Positions 9,102 to 18,379 are shown, counted from the first letter of the stretch. The stretch: DNA of 64,000 nt from Desulfosporosinus sp. FKB (GCF_002196705.1 NZ_NADJ01000030.1:1-64000), one strand, 5' to 3'. The notes: generated by a model not told the origin, from the sequence alone. Numbers and translations are program-made.

Positions 9102-9848
9102 CTAAATTAATTTATATACAGTGATAACCTGATTTTCTCCCAGATCTTCAGCTTCCTCTAAAACCGTTGACTGCCGCATGTTGTTTTTGGCAAAAGAATG
9201 ACAAACTCATCCCCACCCCAACGTGCTATAATCTCATCGGACCTACAGGAATTACGTATTGCCAGAGCTGCCTTCTGCAAAAGTTCATCCCCTTTAAGAT
9301 GCCCAAATACATCATTAATCAGCTTCAAACCGTTAACATCACCTATTATCAAGGATATTGGGAAATTTCTCTCAGTGTTTAACTTTCTTACTTTTTCTTC
9401 ATAAAACCGTCTATTATATAATCCTGTCAAAACATCATGATAAGTAAAATATTGGATATCTCTTTCATTCTTTAGACGTTCTGTATTGTCTATGTAAATA
9501 GTTGCAAATTCATTATCTGACAGGCTGTATACTCTGATTTCATACGACTTATTTAATGCTTGAAAGAATGTATTTAAAGAAGACGGCTCTCCTGTTAGAG
9601 CAAGTCTTCCACTGATTTCAATAAAGGACTGATCGATATTGGGAAAAACTTCAGTAGCAGTTCTTCCAATGATATTCTATGATATTCTCTGGTTCAAGGC
9701 CAGTCATTTTTACAAACGATGGATTTACTGAGATGAACTTGAAGTCAACTGGCTTCCCAAGCTCATTACAAACGATACTCTGAAGAGAAAATCCATCCAG
9801 CATGGTAGAGAAAAGTAATTCATATATTTTTTCGGATTCTTTTGACAT
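9102..9848 (-). pseudogene. PAS-GGDEF diguanylate cyclase broken by a 10-bp duplication
   Basis: The protein would start at ATG 9848 (MSKESEKIYELL, preceded by GGAGAG) with a PAS domain (FISVNPSFVKMTGLEPENI) followed by a GGDEF domain with intact RWGGDEF, a diguanylate-cyclase signature. At about 9667-9686 the 10-mer ATAGAATATC-type sequence is present twice in tandem; removing one copy restores the frame into GRTATEVFPNIDQSF. Near 9160 a second frame change occurs and the GGDEF domain ends early, after KTTC, in QSTVLEEAEDLGENQVITVYK. So the active-site loop survives but the domain core is cut short. It would have made cyclic di-GMP, linked to pilus or motility control, but it cannot be functional now. 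Confidence 0.8.
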
Positions 9849-9936
9849 CTCTCCGCACTCCCTGAGAATTGTCAAACTAACTAAGTTATTATATTGAAGA
9901 GGTTTACCCTGACATAGATTTTCCAGAATAGGTGGG

Positions 9937-10590
9937 GGCACAGCTTATCATGTCAGCACAACCGATCTGCTTGACCCAGCTTTAACCTATCTAAATGTTG
10001 TTGGATTCCCGCCGGGAAATGTTTTCAACTCCGTACCTTCCGGGTCTCCTGACGGAACCCTCACCTGGAACAACTTTGATTTAGCCGCCGGTTCAAACGC
10101 GGTATTGACTTTTCAGGTTTTAGCGAATGAAAGCTTCCCCGAGGGGCCGGTCATTGACCAAGCTTCAACAACGTATTCACCGGATCCCGATGGAGAGATC
10201 GTTTTCGGACCTGTGTTATCCAACCAAGCACTTCTCTACAATGATCCGGTTCACCCAGCAACTCAATCTGAATGCATCCTTGTTAATAAAATATACAGTC
10301 AGTGCCAGCAGCACTTGCTTTGAAAAAGTACAAACAATTCCCCCTTCCGGTTATAGCTTGATCAATGTCTCTTACGATGCAGGTGCAATAGTACAAGGAA
10401 CCCTGCAGATTACTCATATTCCGCAACGGCCTGGCTCTAGCAGAGTGACCTTTGATGTCTCTGCCCCTCCACTGCACCCAAAAAACAGAAAAACACTTAC
10501 TACATAAGCAAGCGTTTTTTCAGTCCTTATCCAAATAATGCGTCAACCAAAGTGACCGTTAGTTCAACTTTCATTGGAATGGAATCATAA
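9937..10590 (+). pseudogene. Fragment of a DUF11-type repetitive surface protein
   Basis: On the plus strand, TTDLLDPALTYLNVVG, GTLTWNNFDLAAGSNAVLTFQV and STTYSPDPDGEIVFGP form a DUF11 (conserved repeat) domain, found in large cell-surface proteins. After a frame shift near 10265 a second module follows (TVSASSTCFEKVQT, ITHIPQRPGSSRVTFDV), and a third frame ends in NNASTKVTVSSTFIGMES at 10590. There is no start codon or signal peptide; the fragment begins abruptly at 9937, back to back with the PAS-GGDEF pseudogene, marking a deletion or rearrangement junction. It is somewhat richer in G+C than the surrounding relics. Confidence 0.75.
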
Positions 10591-10605
10591 TGTTCTCCAG
10601 TGCCC

Positions 10606-10824
10606 CTAATGTTTAACGAATACTACATTTATAGCTTTAATAAGTGCTTCGACTTGATCCCCTTCTTTAAATCCAACGTCCTCTAAACTCTCTCGCGTCA
10701 TCACGGACGCGACTATGGGAGAGTTCTGTCAGCCATCCACCGTCATTCGGACTAATGACATAATTTCATCTGACTTTATTTCCTCAATTTTGCCCGATAA
10801 CTTGTTCCGTACACCAGCTTCCAT
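10606..10824 (-). pseudogene. mop: Broken molbindin-like (Mop/TOBE) molybdate-binding protein
   Basis: A 73-codon frame starts at ATG 10824 (MEAGVRNKLSGKIEEIKSD) and ends KEGDQVEALIKAINVVFVKH. This is the full length of a Mop/TOBE domain, which stores or senses molybdate: RNKLSGKI at the N-terminus and TRESLEDVGFKEGDQVEALIKA at the C-terminus fit the family. The frame is cut by an in-frame TGA after VDG (about 10724-10732). A +1 reading there gives VDGGWLTEL, suggesting compensating indels and not only a point mutation. No mod transport or molybdoenzyme genes are close by. It should be inactive unless the stop is read through, for which there is no sign. Confidence 0.75.
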
Positions 10825-10892
10825 ACGATAATACCTTCTTTCCAAATTTCTATTTATAATAACCTTAATATCCCACATATACTCACAATTAT

Positions 10893-11970
10893 TCAAATAA
10901 TTTCCCTAACCTCCAACCTTGCCTTAAACACAAACTCCACCTCAACCATCGATTCTACTCTAACCTTCTCAACCGACTTCCGGAATAAGTCCCCATCAAA
11001 CTTATCCAGTAGCTTGCCATCCCTAGCTGCCAGATAAGCCTTGAATTCCCCAACAATTCTATTCTTCCACGCCCTCTCAGCTTCATCGTTCTTCATCTTC
11101 TGCTATGCGCCTGGAGCCTTTCAATTTCAGCAATCGAATATTCCCGATTATTCCGCACCGCATCAATCAATTCTTGCTGGGGTTCTGCTATCTTGGCATC
11201 AATGGCCTCGAAGTCAAACACTGGGCAACTATTTTCTTCCATTAAATAGGCTTCTCTGCTCATAATAATTTTGTTCATCTCCCGCACAAATGCCTTCTCC
11301 AAAGCCTTCTCCTTAACAGCTTTCATATCACAATCGCCGCCGGTTTGATGGTTAATACATATTCAGACAATCTGTAGATTCTTACCACTTCCCCATTTGG
11401 TACGCCTAAATTTCGAACCGCAATTCCCGCAGAACAACTTCCAGGAAACAGCATAATCACTTGTGAACTTACTCTTTCCAGTCTTCGAATAGCCACGCAG
11501 GTTTGACCGTCTTTCAAATTCAGCCTGTACCGCAGCAAACTCTTCCTTAGAAACAATAGCTTCATGACTGTCCTCAACATAATACTGAGCTGCATGTCCC
11601 GTATTAATCACACGTTTTTTGTTAGAAAATCGACCGTGTAGGTTTTTGGGAGCAACGCATCGCCCATATATTTCACATTTTTGAGTATACCAATAACGGT
11701 GCTGTCATACCACTTTGAACCACCTGCACCAGTGATTATCCCATCCTTTTGAAGATTACTCGCTATTTTATAGGGGCTTTTACCATCCAAGAACTCCCGA
11801 TAAATCCGGCGGACTACCTCAGCTTCTTCTGGCTCAATAATCAATTGGCCCTGTTCATCTTTGGTATATCCAAGAAATTTGTTATGGTTAACTAAAACTT
11901 TGCCCTCTTGAAACCTATAACTTATGCCCATCTTAGTGATCTGGGATAAGTTCGAACTTTCTTCTTGTTA
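10893..11970 (-). pseudogene. C-terminal remnant of a large serine recombinase
   Basis: Four overlapping minus-strand frames together make the C-terminal two thirds of a large serine recombinase. In order: SSNLSQITKMGISYRFQEG and the recombinase domain KVLVNHNKFLGYTKDEQG...EPEEAEVVRRIYREFLDG; VEDSHEAIVSKEEF and the zinc-ribbon-like FCGNCGSKFRRTKWGSGK; then the coiled-coil tail with EREIERL-type repeats. The N-terminal catalytic domain with its active-site Ser is absent, and at least three frameshifts interrupt the rest. The remnant starts about 75 nt beyond the 3' end of sigK. In Bacillus, a recombinase of this class (SpoIVCA) excises the skin element from sigK, so this may be the scar of a similar element. 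Confidence 0.85.
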
Positions 11971-12044
11971 CGTACACGGACACATACAGACGACCTGCTC
12001 TTTCGAGTGTTCAATGATTTTATTTCCAGTAAATCCTATCGTTA

Positions 12045-12788
12045 TTATTTGGGATCAATCCTCTTCATCTCTTCCATCAGCTTTTGAATCGCCTTTTTTT
12101 CAATCCTTGACACATAAGACCGTGAAATCTCAAGAACTTTAGCAATTTCACGCTGGGTTCGCTTAGGGCTGTTCATAAGTCCATAGCGCAATTGAAGCAC
12201 CATCTTTTCTCTCTTGGTAAGTTTTTTAACCAGTTCCAATAAGGCTTTTTGCTCCGAAGCATTTTCAACTCTAATAGAAATATCCTCTTCATTGGAACCC
12301 AGGACATCGATCAGGGAAATCTCATTACCCTCTTTATCCATGCCGATAGGGTCGTAAATCGACACTTCCCCTCGGGACTTCTTCAAGGATCTCAGATGCA
12401 TCAGAATCTCATTTTCAATGCAACGAGCAGCATACGTTGCCAGCTTTGTCCCCTTCCCGGGATCAAAGGTGTTAATGCCTTTAATTAAACCAATAGTTCC
12501 GATTGAGATTAGATCGTCCCCATCCTCTCCCGTGCCGTCAAACTTCTTAACAAGATGGGCCACTAAGCGCAAATTGTGTTCAACGAGCGTATTACGAGCC
12601 TCCTCCACCTCACGAGTCATTGTAAAGGGCTGCGTTGATTTACTTTTGCTTAAAATTGATAAACATCGAGCTTCTTCATGCTCACTCAGCGGTTGAGGAA
12701 AAGCATTATTATTAATATAAGAAACTAGTAAGGTTACGCCCTTAAGAACGGATAGAGCAATTGCAGTCAGCAAAAATTCAGTAAACAC
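12045..12788 (-). CDS. sigK: RNA polymerase sporulation sigma factor SigK
   Basis: An intact 247-residue sigma factor of the late mother-cell type. It has a hydrophobic N-terminal pro-region (FLLTAIALSVLKGVTLLVSYI), typical of pro-sigma-K that is cleaved during sporulation, then region 2 (LVEHNLRLVAHLVKKF, DLISIGTIGLIKGINTFD, TKLATYAARCIENEILMHLR) and region 4 (LTKREKMVLQLRYGL, TQREIAKVLEISRSYVSRIEKKA). The start is a GTG with AGGGGTGAGAGG upstream. Most skin-containing bacteria have sigK split; here it is whole, but a recombinase remnant lies just downstream. It directs mother-cell gene expression for coat and cortex. It is not part of the pilus operon upstream. Confidence 0.95.
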   Translation of the reverse strand: MFTEFLLTAIALSVLKGVTLLVSYINNNAFPQPLSEHEEARCLSILSKSKSTQPFTMTREVEEARNTLVEHNLRLVAHLVKKFDGTGEDGDDLISIGTIGLIKGINTFDPGKGTKLATYAARCIENEILMHLRSLKKSRGEVSIYDPIGMDKEGNEISLIDVLGSNEEDISIRVENASEQKALLELVKKLTKREKMVLQLRYGLMNSPKRTQREIAKVLEISRSYVSRIEKKAIQKLMEEMKRIDPK

Positions 12789-12895
12789 CCTCTCACCCCT
12801 TTCGAACCATGTTCATAACTATGCTCGAAAAGGGAGAATTGTGCTTTTCCACTAAATAATTAAGTTACTTGACTTAATTTATAATGACAATTAAT

Positions 12896-13507
12896 TCATT
12901 TTTCGGAAGAGCTGACTTTAGGTGATGAACTCATAAACGAAGGTTTTGGTGTTTGATCATTAGAAATTGCTTTATCAATATAAGTCAATAATTTCAATTC
13001 CGCATGCATAGTCCCTTCAGAAATAGTAAGGTTGATGCTATTAATTGCCATGCGTTGTGTTTTTCCAAATTGAAGTTCATGAATCATGGCCTGAATATCA
13101 TCCGACTTACCGTCACAACTAAAACTTATTCCGATCGTCTCAAAGGAACTTTTAGCCTGAGTTTTCTCAAAGGTTATTTTTTGCGGAATAACTGCATGCT
13201 GTTTTGACAAGTTATAGAGTTGGACCATAATCTGAGGTTTATCCAGTCCGTTAGGAACCTGGGAATTTAATTGCGTAACTTTAGATTTTAATTCGTTTAT
13301 ATCTAATTGCAATTGGCTTTTGTTTTTTTGATAGGTTAGTAATTTCTGATAGTATTCTTGTTGAGCTTTGAGCTGACTCTTTGATTTCTGGATTATAATC
13401 CACTCAGGTAAAAACGCAAAGGAAATATAAGCATACAATAAGCCGAGAAATACAAAAAAGATAAGGATAATTATTTCGATCTTTTCTTTCTTCTCTATCT
13501 TCACCAT
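12896..13507 (-). CDS. pilO: PilO-like type IV pilus assembly protein
   Basis: Last gene of the pilus operon. A short cytoplasmic N-terminus precedes one membrane helix (EIIILIFFVFLGLLYAYISF, about residues 11-33), then a long coiled coil (KSQLKAQQEYYQKLL through LNSQ) and a small alpha/beta domain (about 110-185). This is the PilO/GspM-like layout. PilO pairs with PilN to link the inner-membrane platform to the pilus machinery. It follows pilN after 48 nt, and order pilM-pilN-pilO is the standard one. The last 20 residues (TPKPSFMSSSPKVSSSEK) are a disordered tail. Sequence identity to known PilO is low, so the call rests mainly on topology and context. Confidence 0.8.
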   Translation of the reverse strand: MVKIEKKEKIEIIILIFFVFLGLLYAYISFAFLPEWIIIQKSKSQLKAQQEYYQKLLTYQKNKSQLQLDINELKSKVTQLNSQVPNGLDKPQIMVQLYNLSKQHAVIPQKITFEKTQAKSSFETIGISFSCDGKSDDIQAMIHELQFGKTQRMAINSINLTISEGTMHAELKLLTYIDKAISNDQTPKPSFMSSSPKVSSSEK

Positions 13508-13555
13508 TCTGCTCCTAACTTTTCTGCATCTATTACTTAGATTAAATAATTTGAT

Positions 13556-14098
13556 TTACTTTAACCTTAAATTGAAATTCAAAGATTGTACCTTATCTTG
13601 CAAAGAGATAGTCTTAAGGTCGACTTCTTGAAATAGCCCTGAATTACGCAAACCACCCCATAGACGTGCAACATCAATTGGCGTTGAAACGCTGATATTC
13701 ATTATTACTGTGTTTCCTTTCAAGGAAAATGTGGTAATCTGAGTTCCCGGGGGGAGTGCCTTTTTTAGTTTTTCGAGAATAGGGGTTGGATCTTGAGTAC
13801 TATTTTGGATAAGAGCTAGCAACTCTTGTTGTCCTCTGACTTGAGCTTTTAGAGTATCTAATTGCTTGACTTGATTAGATATTTCCCCAAGTGAAGAGAT
13901 TTGGTTTCCAATATGAACAATATCCCGCTGAACCTTGTATTCCCATATCCACGGTAAACAGCCCATAATTGCTATCCATATCACAAACCCTGTTCCCCAA
14001 AGCAGGGCTTTGGTTTTCCATTGCTTTGGGCTTTGGTTTTCCCTGATCAGTTCCGATTTCCAATGCCGGGCAAAATTAAATTCTTTCTTTTCTTTCAT
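13556..14098 (-). CDS. pilN: PilN-like type IV pilus assembly protein
   Basis: A 180-residue bitopic protein. The cytoplasmic N-terminus is followed by a membrane helix (ALLWGTGFVIWIAIMGCLPWIW, about residues 28-50), a coiled coil (VKQLDTLKAQVRGQQELLALIQ) and a ferredoxin-like domain (LPPGTQITTFSLKGNTVIMNISV). This fits the fimbrial assembly PilN family (PF05137). In the family the N-terminus binds PilM and the periplasmic part dimerises with PilO. The ATG follows the pilM stop directly, so the two are co-translated. Confidence 0.85.
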   Translation of the reverse strand: MKEKKEFNFARHWKSELIRENQSPKQWKTKALLWGTGFVIWIAIMGCLPWIWEYKVQRDIVHIGNQISSLGEISNQVKQLDTLKAQVRGQQELLALIQNSTQDPTPILEKLKKALPPGTQITTFSLKGNTVIMNISVSTPIDVARLWGGLRNSGLFQEVDLKTISLQDKVQSLNFNLRLK

Positions 14099-15268
14099 CT
14101 AGCCCTCCCGGAAGGCCAAACCATAAAGGCTTCCATACTTTAACGCATTTTGGGGAAGTATATTAATTTTTTCCTTAAACCGTGGGCACCAACCATTAGG
14201 AAAACCAACCCGAGTAGATACTTCTAAATTATTTTCAAAAATCTCCTGCAAGAAAGGAATATTAGCATAATCGCCTGTGAGGAAAACATGATCAACCGTT
14301 TTACCAAAATGTTTTGCAGCAAAAAAACCTAAAAATTCGGCTAAAGTTTGCAGCACATTTCCCAGAGCCGTTTCAATCTCCCCCTTAGCCCACTCAAATA
14401 ATTCCAGCGTCTGGTAATCAAGCTCATTCGTTTTGTTATTTGATCCATCCTTATGCTCTGGAAAAATCCCATTTAAAGCAATAATAACCTGATCTAGACT
14501 TTTAAAAGTTACCTGAAGATCGGAATAAAGGAAAAATACGCCTTGCTCAAGGAGTATAAACTCTACTCGATCACCACTTAAATCAACAATAGCCATATCA
14601 GGAAGTTGCTCTTTTGCGGAAATAATTTCTTTTTTCTTAATGGCAGCGAGTTTTGAATATAAACGGGCTAATCCATCAGCTGCAAGGTCGACGACTTTCG
14701 GTTTAAAGCCAAAGCTTTCCCATTTTGACCATAACATTTTCCACTGATGCTTTGGCAACGCTGCAAGAAGAATTCGTTGACGTGATTCCCCTTCAACTTC
14801 AATACGATCGAGTACTCTATAATCCACAACATAATCGGAAATATTCAGTGTAAAGTACTGATCTACATGTTCTGTTAAGAGCTGATTTAGATCTCGTGCT
14901 GACATCAACGGAACAATAATTATCCGTGTAATAGCACCCGGGCACGAAACTGCGATTCTTAGCCTTTTGATAGGAACATGGTTTTTTCGAAGCCAATCTT
15001 TTAAGGAGATCATTGTATCGAAATCATCTAACTGCTTCTCATGAAAAGTGCCCTCTTTTTGTAAAGCTAAATTCTCATTCTCAGCGGGATAGTCCCGAAC
15101 AGTATTTTGCTCCGGTTCGGGATTAAATTCCAAAAACTTGAGAATATCCAATGTAGTATTTTGACGGGTCACTCGAGCGACAACCCAATGATTCTCTCTA
15201 ATAACTGCCAGCCAATGTTTTTGTTTAAGCAACTGCAAACTCCTTAACCCAATATTATCTCTTTTCAT
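14099..15268 (-). CDS. pilM: PilM-like actin-fold type IV pilus protein
   Basis: A 389-residue cytoplasmic protein of the PilM family (actin-like ATPase fold), which anchors PilN. The signature AVSCPGAITRIIIVPLMSARDLNQLLTEHVDQYF sits near residues 105-140 and PDMAIVDLSGDRVEFILLEQG near 215-235 is the second nucleotide-binding half. The C-terminal block HVFLTGDYANIPFLQEIFE supports the fold. The start at ATG 15268 has GGGAGTGGG upstream and forms an ATGA overlap with the stop of the Ig-repeat gene, so the two are translationally coupled. An in-frame ATG 9 nt earlier is less likely. A variant of the common PilM sequence; ATPase residues are not all evident. Confidence 0.85.
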   Translation of the reverse strand: MKRDNIGLRSLQLLKQKHWLAVIRENHWVVARVTRQNTTLDILKFLEFNPEPEQNTVRDYPAENENLALQKEGTFHEKQLDDFDTMISLKDWLRKNHVPIKRLRIAVSCPGAITRIIIVPLMSARDLNQLLTEHVDQYFTLNISDYVVDYRVLDRIEVEGESRQRILLAALPKHQWKMLWSKWESFGFKPKVVDLAADGLARLYSKLAAIKKKEIISAKEQLPDMAIVDLSGDRVEFILLEQGVFFLYSDLQVTFKSLDQVIIALNGIFPEHKDGSNNKTNELDYQTLELFEWAKGEIETALGNVLQTLAEFLGFFAAKHFGKTVDHVFLTGDYANIPFLQEIFENNLEVSTRVGFPNGWCPRFKEKINILPQNALKYGSLYGLAFREG

Positions 15269-18200
15269 TGTTCCCACTCCCGAATTATTCCGCCAGAACG
15301 TCGTAAAACAGTCAATAAATACGAACCAGTCAGAGGATTATTATTAAGATTTAAGGCTGCTGAAATAAGACTAGTTCCCGGAGAAATTCCACTAGCTAAC
15401 CCATTTTCATCTATACTTGCGACAGAACTATCACTGCTAGTCCACGTTACTAAATTAGTAACATCTGTAGTTGAACCATCACTGTATTTTATAAGAGCAC
15501 AGAATTGCTGCTTATCTCCAACAAAGATAGCATCAGTCATCGGAACTGGTCTAACAACTAAGGACAGAGCCATACTCGGATTTATGACCTCAAGAGTAGA
15601 TGTAGCCGTCAAAGAAACACCATTGACGACATACGTTCCGGTAATTACACAGGTTCCAACACCTTTTCCTGTAGCTAATCCACTGGAGGAATTTATTATG
15701 GCAATACCAGGCTGATCGCTGGACCAAGTAACGGATTGAGTAACGTCTTGCGCATTTCCGGCAATATCGGTTACGGTGGCCTGGAACTGCTGTGTGGAGC
15801 CCAATAAGATTGTCGAATTTGCTGGAGTTATGCTGAAAATAGGTTTTACAACTGTAAGTGATGCGCTTGCGCTTACACTTCCACCACTAATATTATAGAT
15901 AGCTGAAATAGTACTTTCTCCCACCCCATGAGCTGTCGCTAATCCCTGAGCATTAATAGTGGCCGCTCCTGTGTTGCCACTGGACCAAGTAATTGCTTGT
16001 GATTCAGTTACATTTGTTACTTTCCCATCAGCATCTATAAATTCAGCCTGATATTGTTGGTTAGAACCTAAAGGGATTGTCGCGCTTGCCGGAGTTATTT
16101 TGAAATTAACAACTGTGAGACTTGCAGCGGCCGAAACGCTCTCTCCATTAAGTGTGTAATTTGCTGTAATGGAACAGGTCCCAACTTCGGAACCAGTTGC
16201 TAAACCGCTGGCATTTACAGAAGCAACACTTGGCCTATCACTTGACCAAACCACAGAAGAAGTCACATCCTTCGTACCACCGTCGAAATCTGTAAGTATC
16301 ACCTGGTACTGCTGAGTAGACCCTACCAAAATTGTTGAGGCTGCTGGAGTAATAGTCAGTGCAGGCATTATAACCGTCAAGGGAGTTGAAGCTGTTATAC
16401 TGATACCTTTAACGATATAGGTTGCTTGAATTAAACAGAAGCCTAAAGCATTTGCTGTAACTAATCCTGATTGGTTAATTGTTGCCGGTAAGGACGACCC
16501 ATTAAGTCTAATCGCTGACCATTGATTTATTAAAGGGGTTACATCTGTCTCAACTCCTGAAGCATCCGTAAATTTAGCCTGATATTGCAGTGTAGAGCCT
16601 AATGAAATTATTTTGTTGACAGGAGTAATGCTTAATGTCACGACCATAAGTGTAGCTGAAGCAGCAGCAGTAAAACCGCTGCCTTGATAAGTTGCCGTAA
16701 TTGTGCACGTCCCTACTCCTATACCAGCAGCTGTTCCTAAAGTATCAATGGCCGCAACGGCAGAATTACTGCATGTCCATGTTACTTGTACCGGTCCTTC
16801 AATGGGGTTTCCGTTGAAGTCTTCAAGAAAAGCCTGATACCGTTGAGAAGCACCCAAAGGAATTGTTGCGTTTTCAGGATCAATAATTAAGGAAGGCGGT
16901 ACTACTGTGAGCAGAGACGTATCTGTATAAGTAACATTATTGACAGTGTATACTGCGGTAATCACACAAGTTCCTAAACCTATACCCGTAGCCAATCCGT
17001 CCGCTGAAATAGAGGCGACACTTGTATCACTGCTGGACCACTTTAATCGAGGTTCCCCGCTTGTAACTAAACTTGATAAATCATTATTACTGCAATCGAT
17101 GGTTAATTGATTAGGATGTATCACAACCTCTCTGCCAATTACATGTCCGAAAATCGTCAGATATGTCCCGTTCATAGTAATAGTGCCATTCGGCGCATAA
17201 ACCATACCTGTTAAATTTACACTAGAATTACCCAAGGTTATATTTCCATTCTTGGAATAAAAACAAACCGGAGAATTGTTTGCAACAGATAAGGTAGTAG
17301 AATTAATCGTAATATTTCCGGTTGCAACTATTGGGCCATTTCCAGAAAACTGATTGCAGTTAATGGTTAAATTCCCCTTAACATAAATTGGAGTATTAAA
17401 CGTAACGTAAGTATCGTTAAAACTTTGATCTCCATCATAAATTTGACCATTTGCCTGTGCCATAGCAACGATCGGATCACCGACATCCGGCATTTCAACA
17501 GACTGAGCATACTGAACGATATTGCCAATTTGGATATCATCGGGATTGCCATTCAATTGTACTGTTGATACAGCCTCACACGATCCGCTGATATTCATTT
17601 TATAGACAGATGCAGTAAAATCTTTATTGGAATGTACATTACCTTTAATGGTGATATTGGTACCCACCATTGCTAGGGTTGAAGTTGGACTTCCCGAAAA
17701 TAGCGCGTAATTAAATGCCGTAGGAATATTAATTTCAGTAGGATCATTAGAGATAGGGGCTGTATTTCCCTGCGAATCTGTAAATAGAGCATCAAATTGT
17801 TGTGTAGAACCCAAAGAAATCGTTGACTCAGTTGGAATAACGTTGAGCGCAGCCTGATTGCCTAGAACGGTAAACGTATCGCTGACAGTTACATAACCTT
17901 TACCCGGATCACCATAAACCTTGACCGTCCATTTACCCGGATATGGTGCACTAAGGTTTAAGGTTGCGTATGTATTAGCAGGGCCAATTGGTATCGTTGC
18001 TGTGGTTTGAACCATTTGTTGATTGTTTGGATCAAACAATGTTACTTGCAAAGGTATAGCCTGCACAACTGCCGGGGATTGTGCATTGCCCTTATTAATT
18101 GCATAAATATAAATCGGGAAAGATTGGCCTGCATTAACTACTAATTTTGAGATATCCGCCTTCTTAGTGTAGTCATCGCTGCTTTGCAGCGAAAAGGTTT

Positions 18201-18345
18201 TAGCAGAATTGCCGCCATTTCCATTATCATCACTATTTGCCGAAGCAAAAACATTTAACGCTTGTAAGGTTCCCAAGAGAACAAAAATCGTTACTAATAT
18301 GCCAATGAACTTTAGAAAATACTTCTTATTCCATCTCAATATCAT
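15265..18345 (-). CDS. Large secreted Ig-like (Big_2) repeat protein within the pilus operon
   Basis: A 1026-residue exported protein. The start at ATG 18345 (MILRWNKKYFL) is preferred because TTAGGAGGGAAA precedes it; upstream ATGs at 18450 lack a site. A signal peptide or anchor (FIGILVTIFVLLGTLQALNVFA) is followed by a beta-rich region and, at about residues 270-440, a stretch with NLTINCNQFSGNGPIVATGNITI and PNGTITMNGTYLTIFGHVIG. That stretch looks like the beta-helical DUF7305 type found with PilX proteins. The rest holds about seven Big_2-like repeats of about 85-90 residues, each with the core WSSSDTSVASI--GLATGIGLGTC--ITA and a STIPLGSTQQYQA start. Its stop overlaps the pilM start. 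It may be a pilus-associated tip or surface adhesin; partners are inferred from context only. Confidence 0.85.
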   Translation of the reverse strand: MILRWNKKYFLKFIGILVTIFVLLGTLQALNVFASANSDDNGNGGNSAKTFSLQSSDDYTKKADISKLVVNAGQSFPIYIYAINKGNAQSPAVVQAIPLQVTLFDPNNQQMVQTTATIPIGPANTYATLNLSAPYPGKWTVKVYGDPGKGYVTVSDTFTVLGNQAALNVIPTESTISLGSTQQFDALFTDSQGNTAPISNDPTEINIPTAFNYALFSGSPTSTLAMVGTNITIKGNVHSNKDFTASVYKMNISGSCEAVSTVQLNGNPDDIQIGNIVQYAQSVEMPDVGDPIVAMAQANGQIYDGDQSFNDTYVTFNTPIYVKGNLTINCNQFSGNGPIVATGNITINSTTLSVANNSPVCFYSKNGNITLGNSSVNLTGMVYAPNGTITMNGTYLTIFGHVIGREVVIHPNQLTIDCSNNDLSSLVTSGEPRLKWSSSDTSVASISADGLATGIGLGTCVITAVYTVNNVTYTDTSLLTVVPPSLIIDPENATIPLGASQRYQAFLEDFNGNPIEGPVQVTWTCSNSAVAAIDTLGTAAGIGVGTCTITATYQGSGFTAAASATLMVVTLSITPVNKIISLGSTLQYQAKFTDASGVETDVTPLINQWSAIRLNGSSLPATINQSGLVTANALGFCLIQATYIVKGISITASTPLTVIMPALTITPAASTILVGSTQQYQVILTDFDGGTKDVTSSVVWSSDRPSVASVNASGLATGSEVGTCSITANYTLNGESVSAAASLTVVNFKITPASATIPLGSNQQYQAEFIDADGKVTNVTESQAITWSSGNTGAATINAQGLATAHGVGESTISAIYNISGGSVSASASLTVVKPIFSITPANSTILLGSTQQFQATVTDIAGNAQDVTQSVTWSSDQPGIAIINSSSGLATGKGVGTCVITGTYVVNGVSLTATSTLEVINPSMALSLVVRPVPMTDAIFVGDKQQFCALIKYSDGSTTDVTNLVTWTSSDSSVASIDENGLASGISPGTSLISAALNLNNNPLTGSYLLTVLRRSGGIIREWEQ

Positions 18346-18359
18346 TTTCCCTCCTAATT

Positions 18360-18379
18360 TCCTAAGCCGTTGCCTAGGA
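18360..18379 (-). promoter_or_regulatory. Stem-loop just upstream of the Ig-repeat gene start
   Basis: TCCTAGGC and GGCTTAGGA pair (8 bp, one G-T) around a 4-nt loop, 14 nt before the ATG and next to the AGGAGGG site. It may affect translation of the large surface protein. No proof of function. Confidence 0.4.

Noticed and set aside
10606-10824. TGA in mop read as selenocysteine
   Set aside because: Molbindins have no selenocysteine and no SECIS-like stem is apparent after the TGA; frame damage next to it favours decay.
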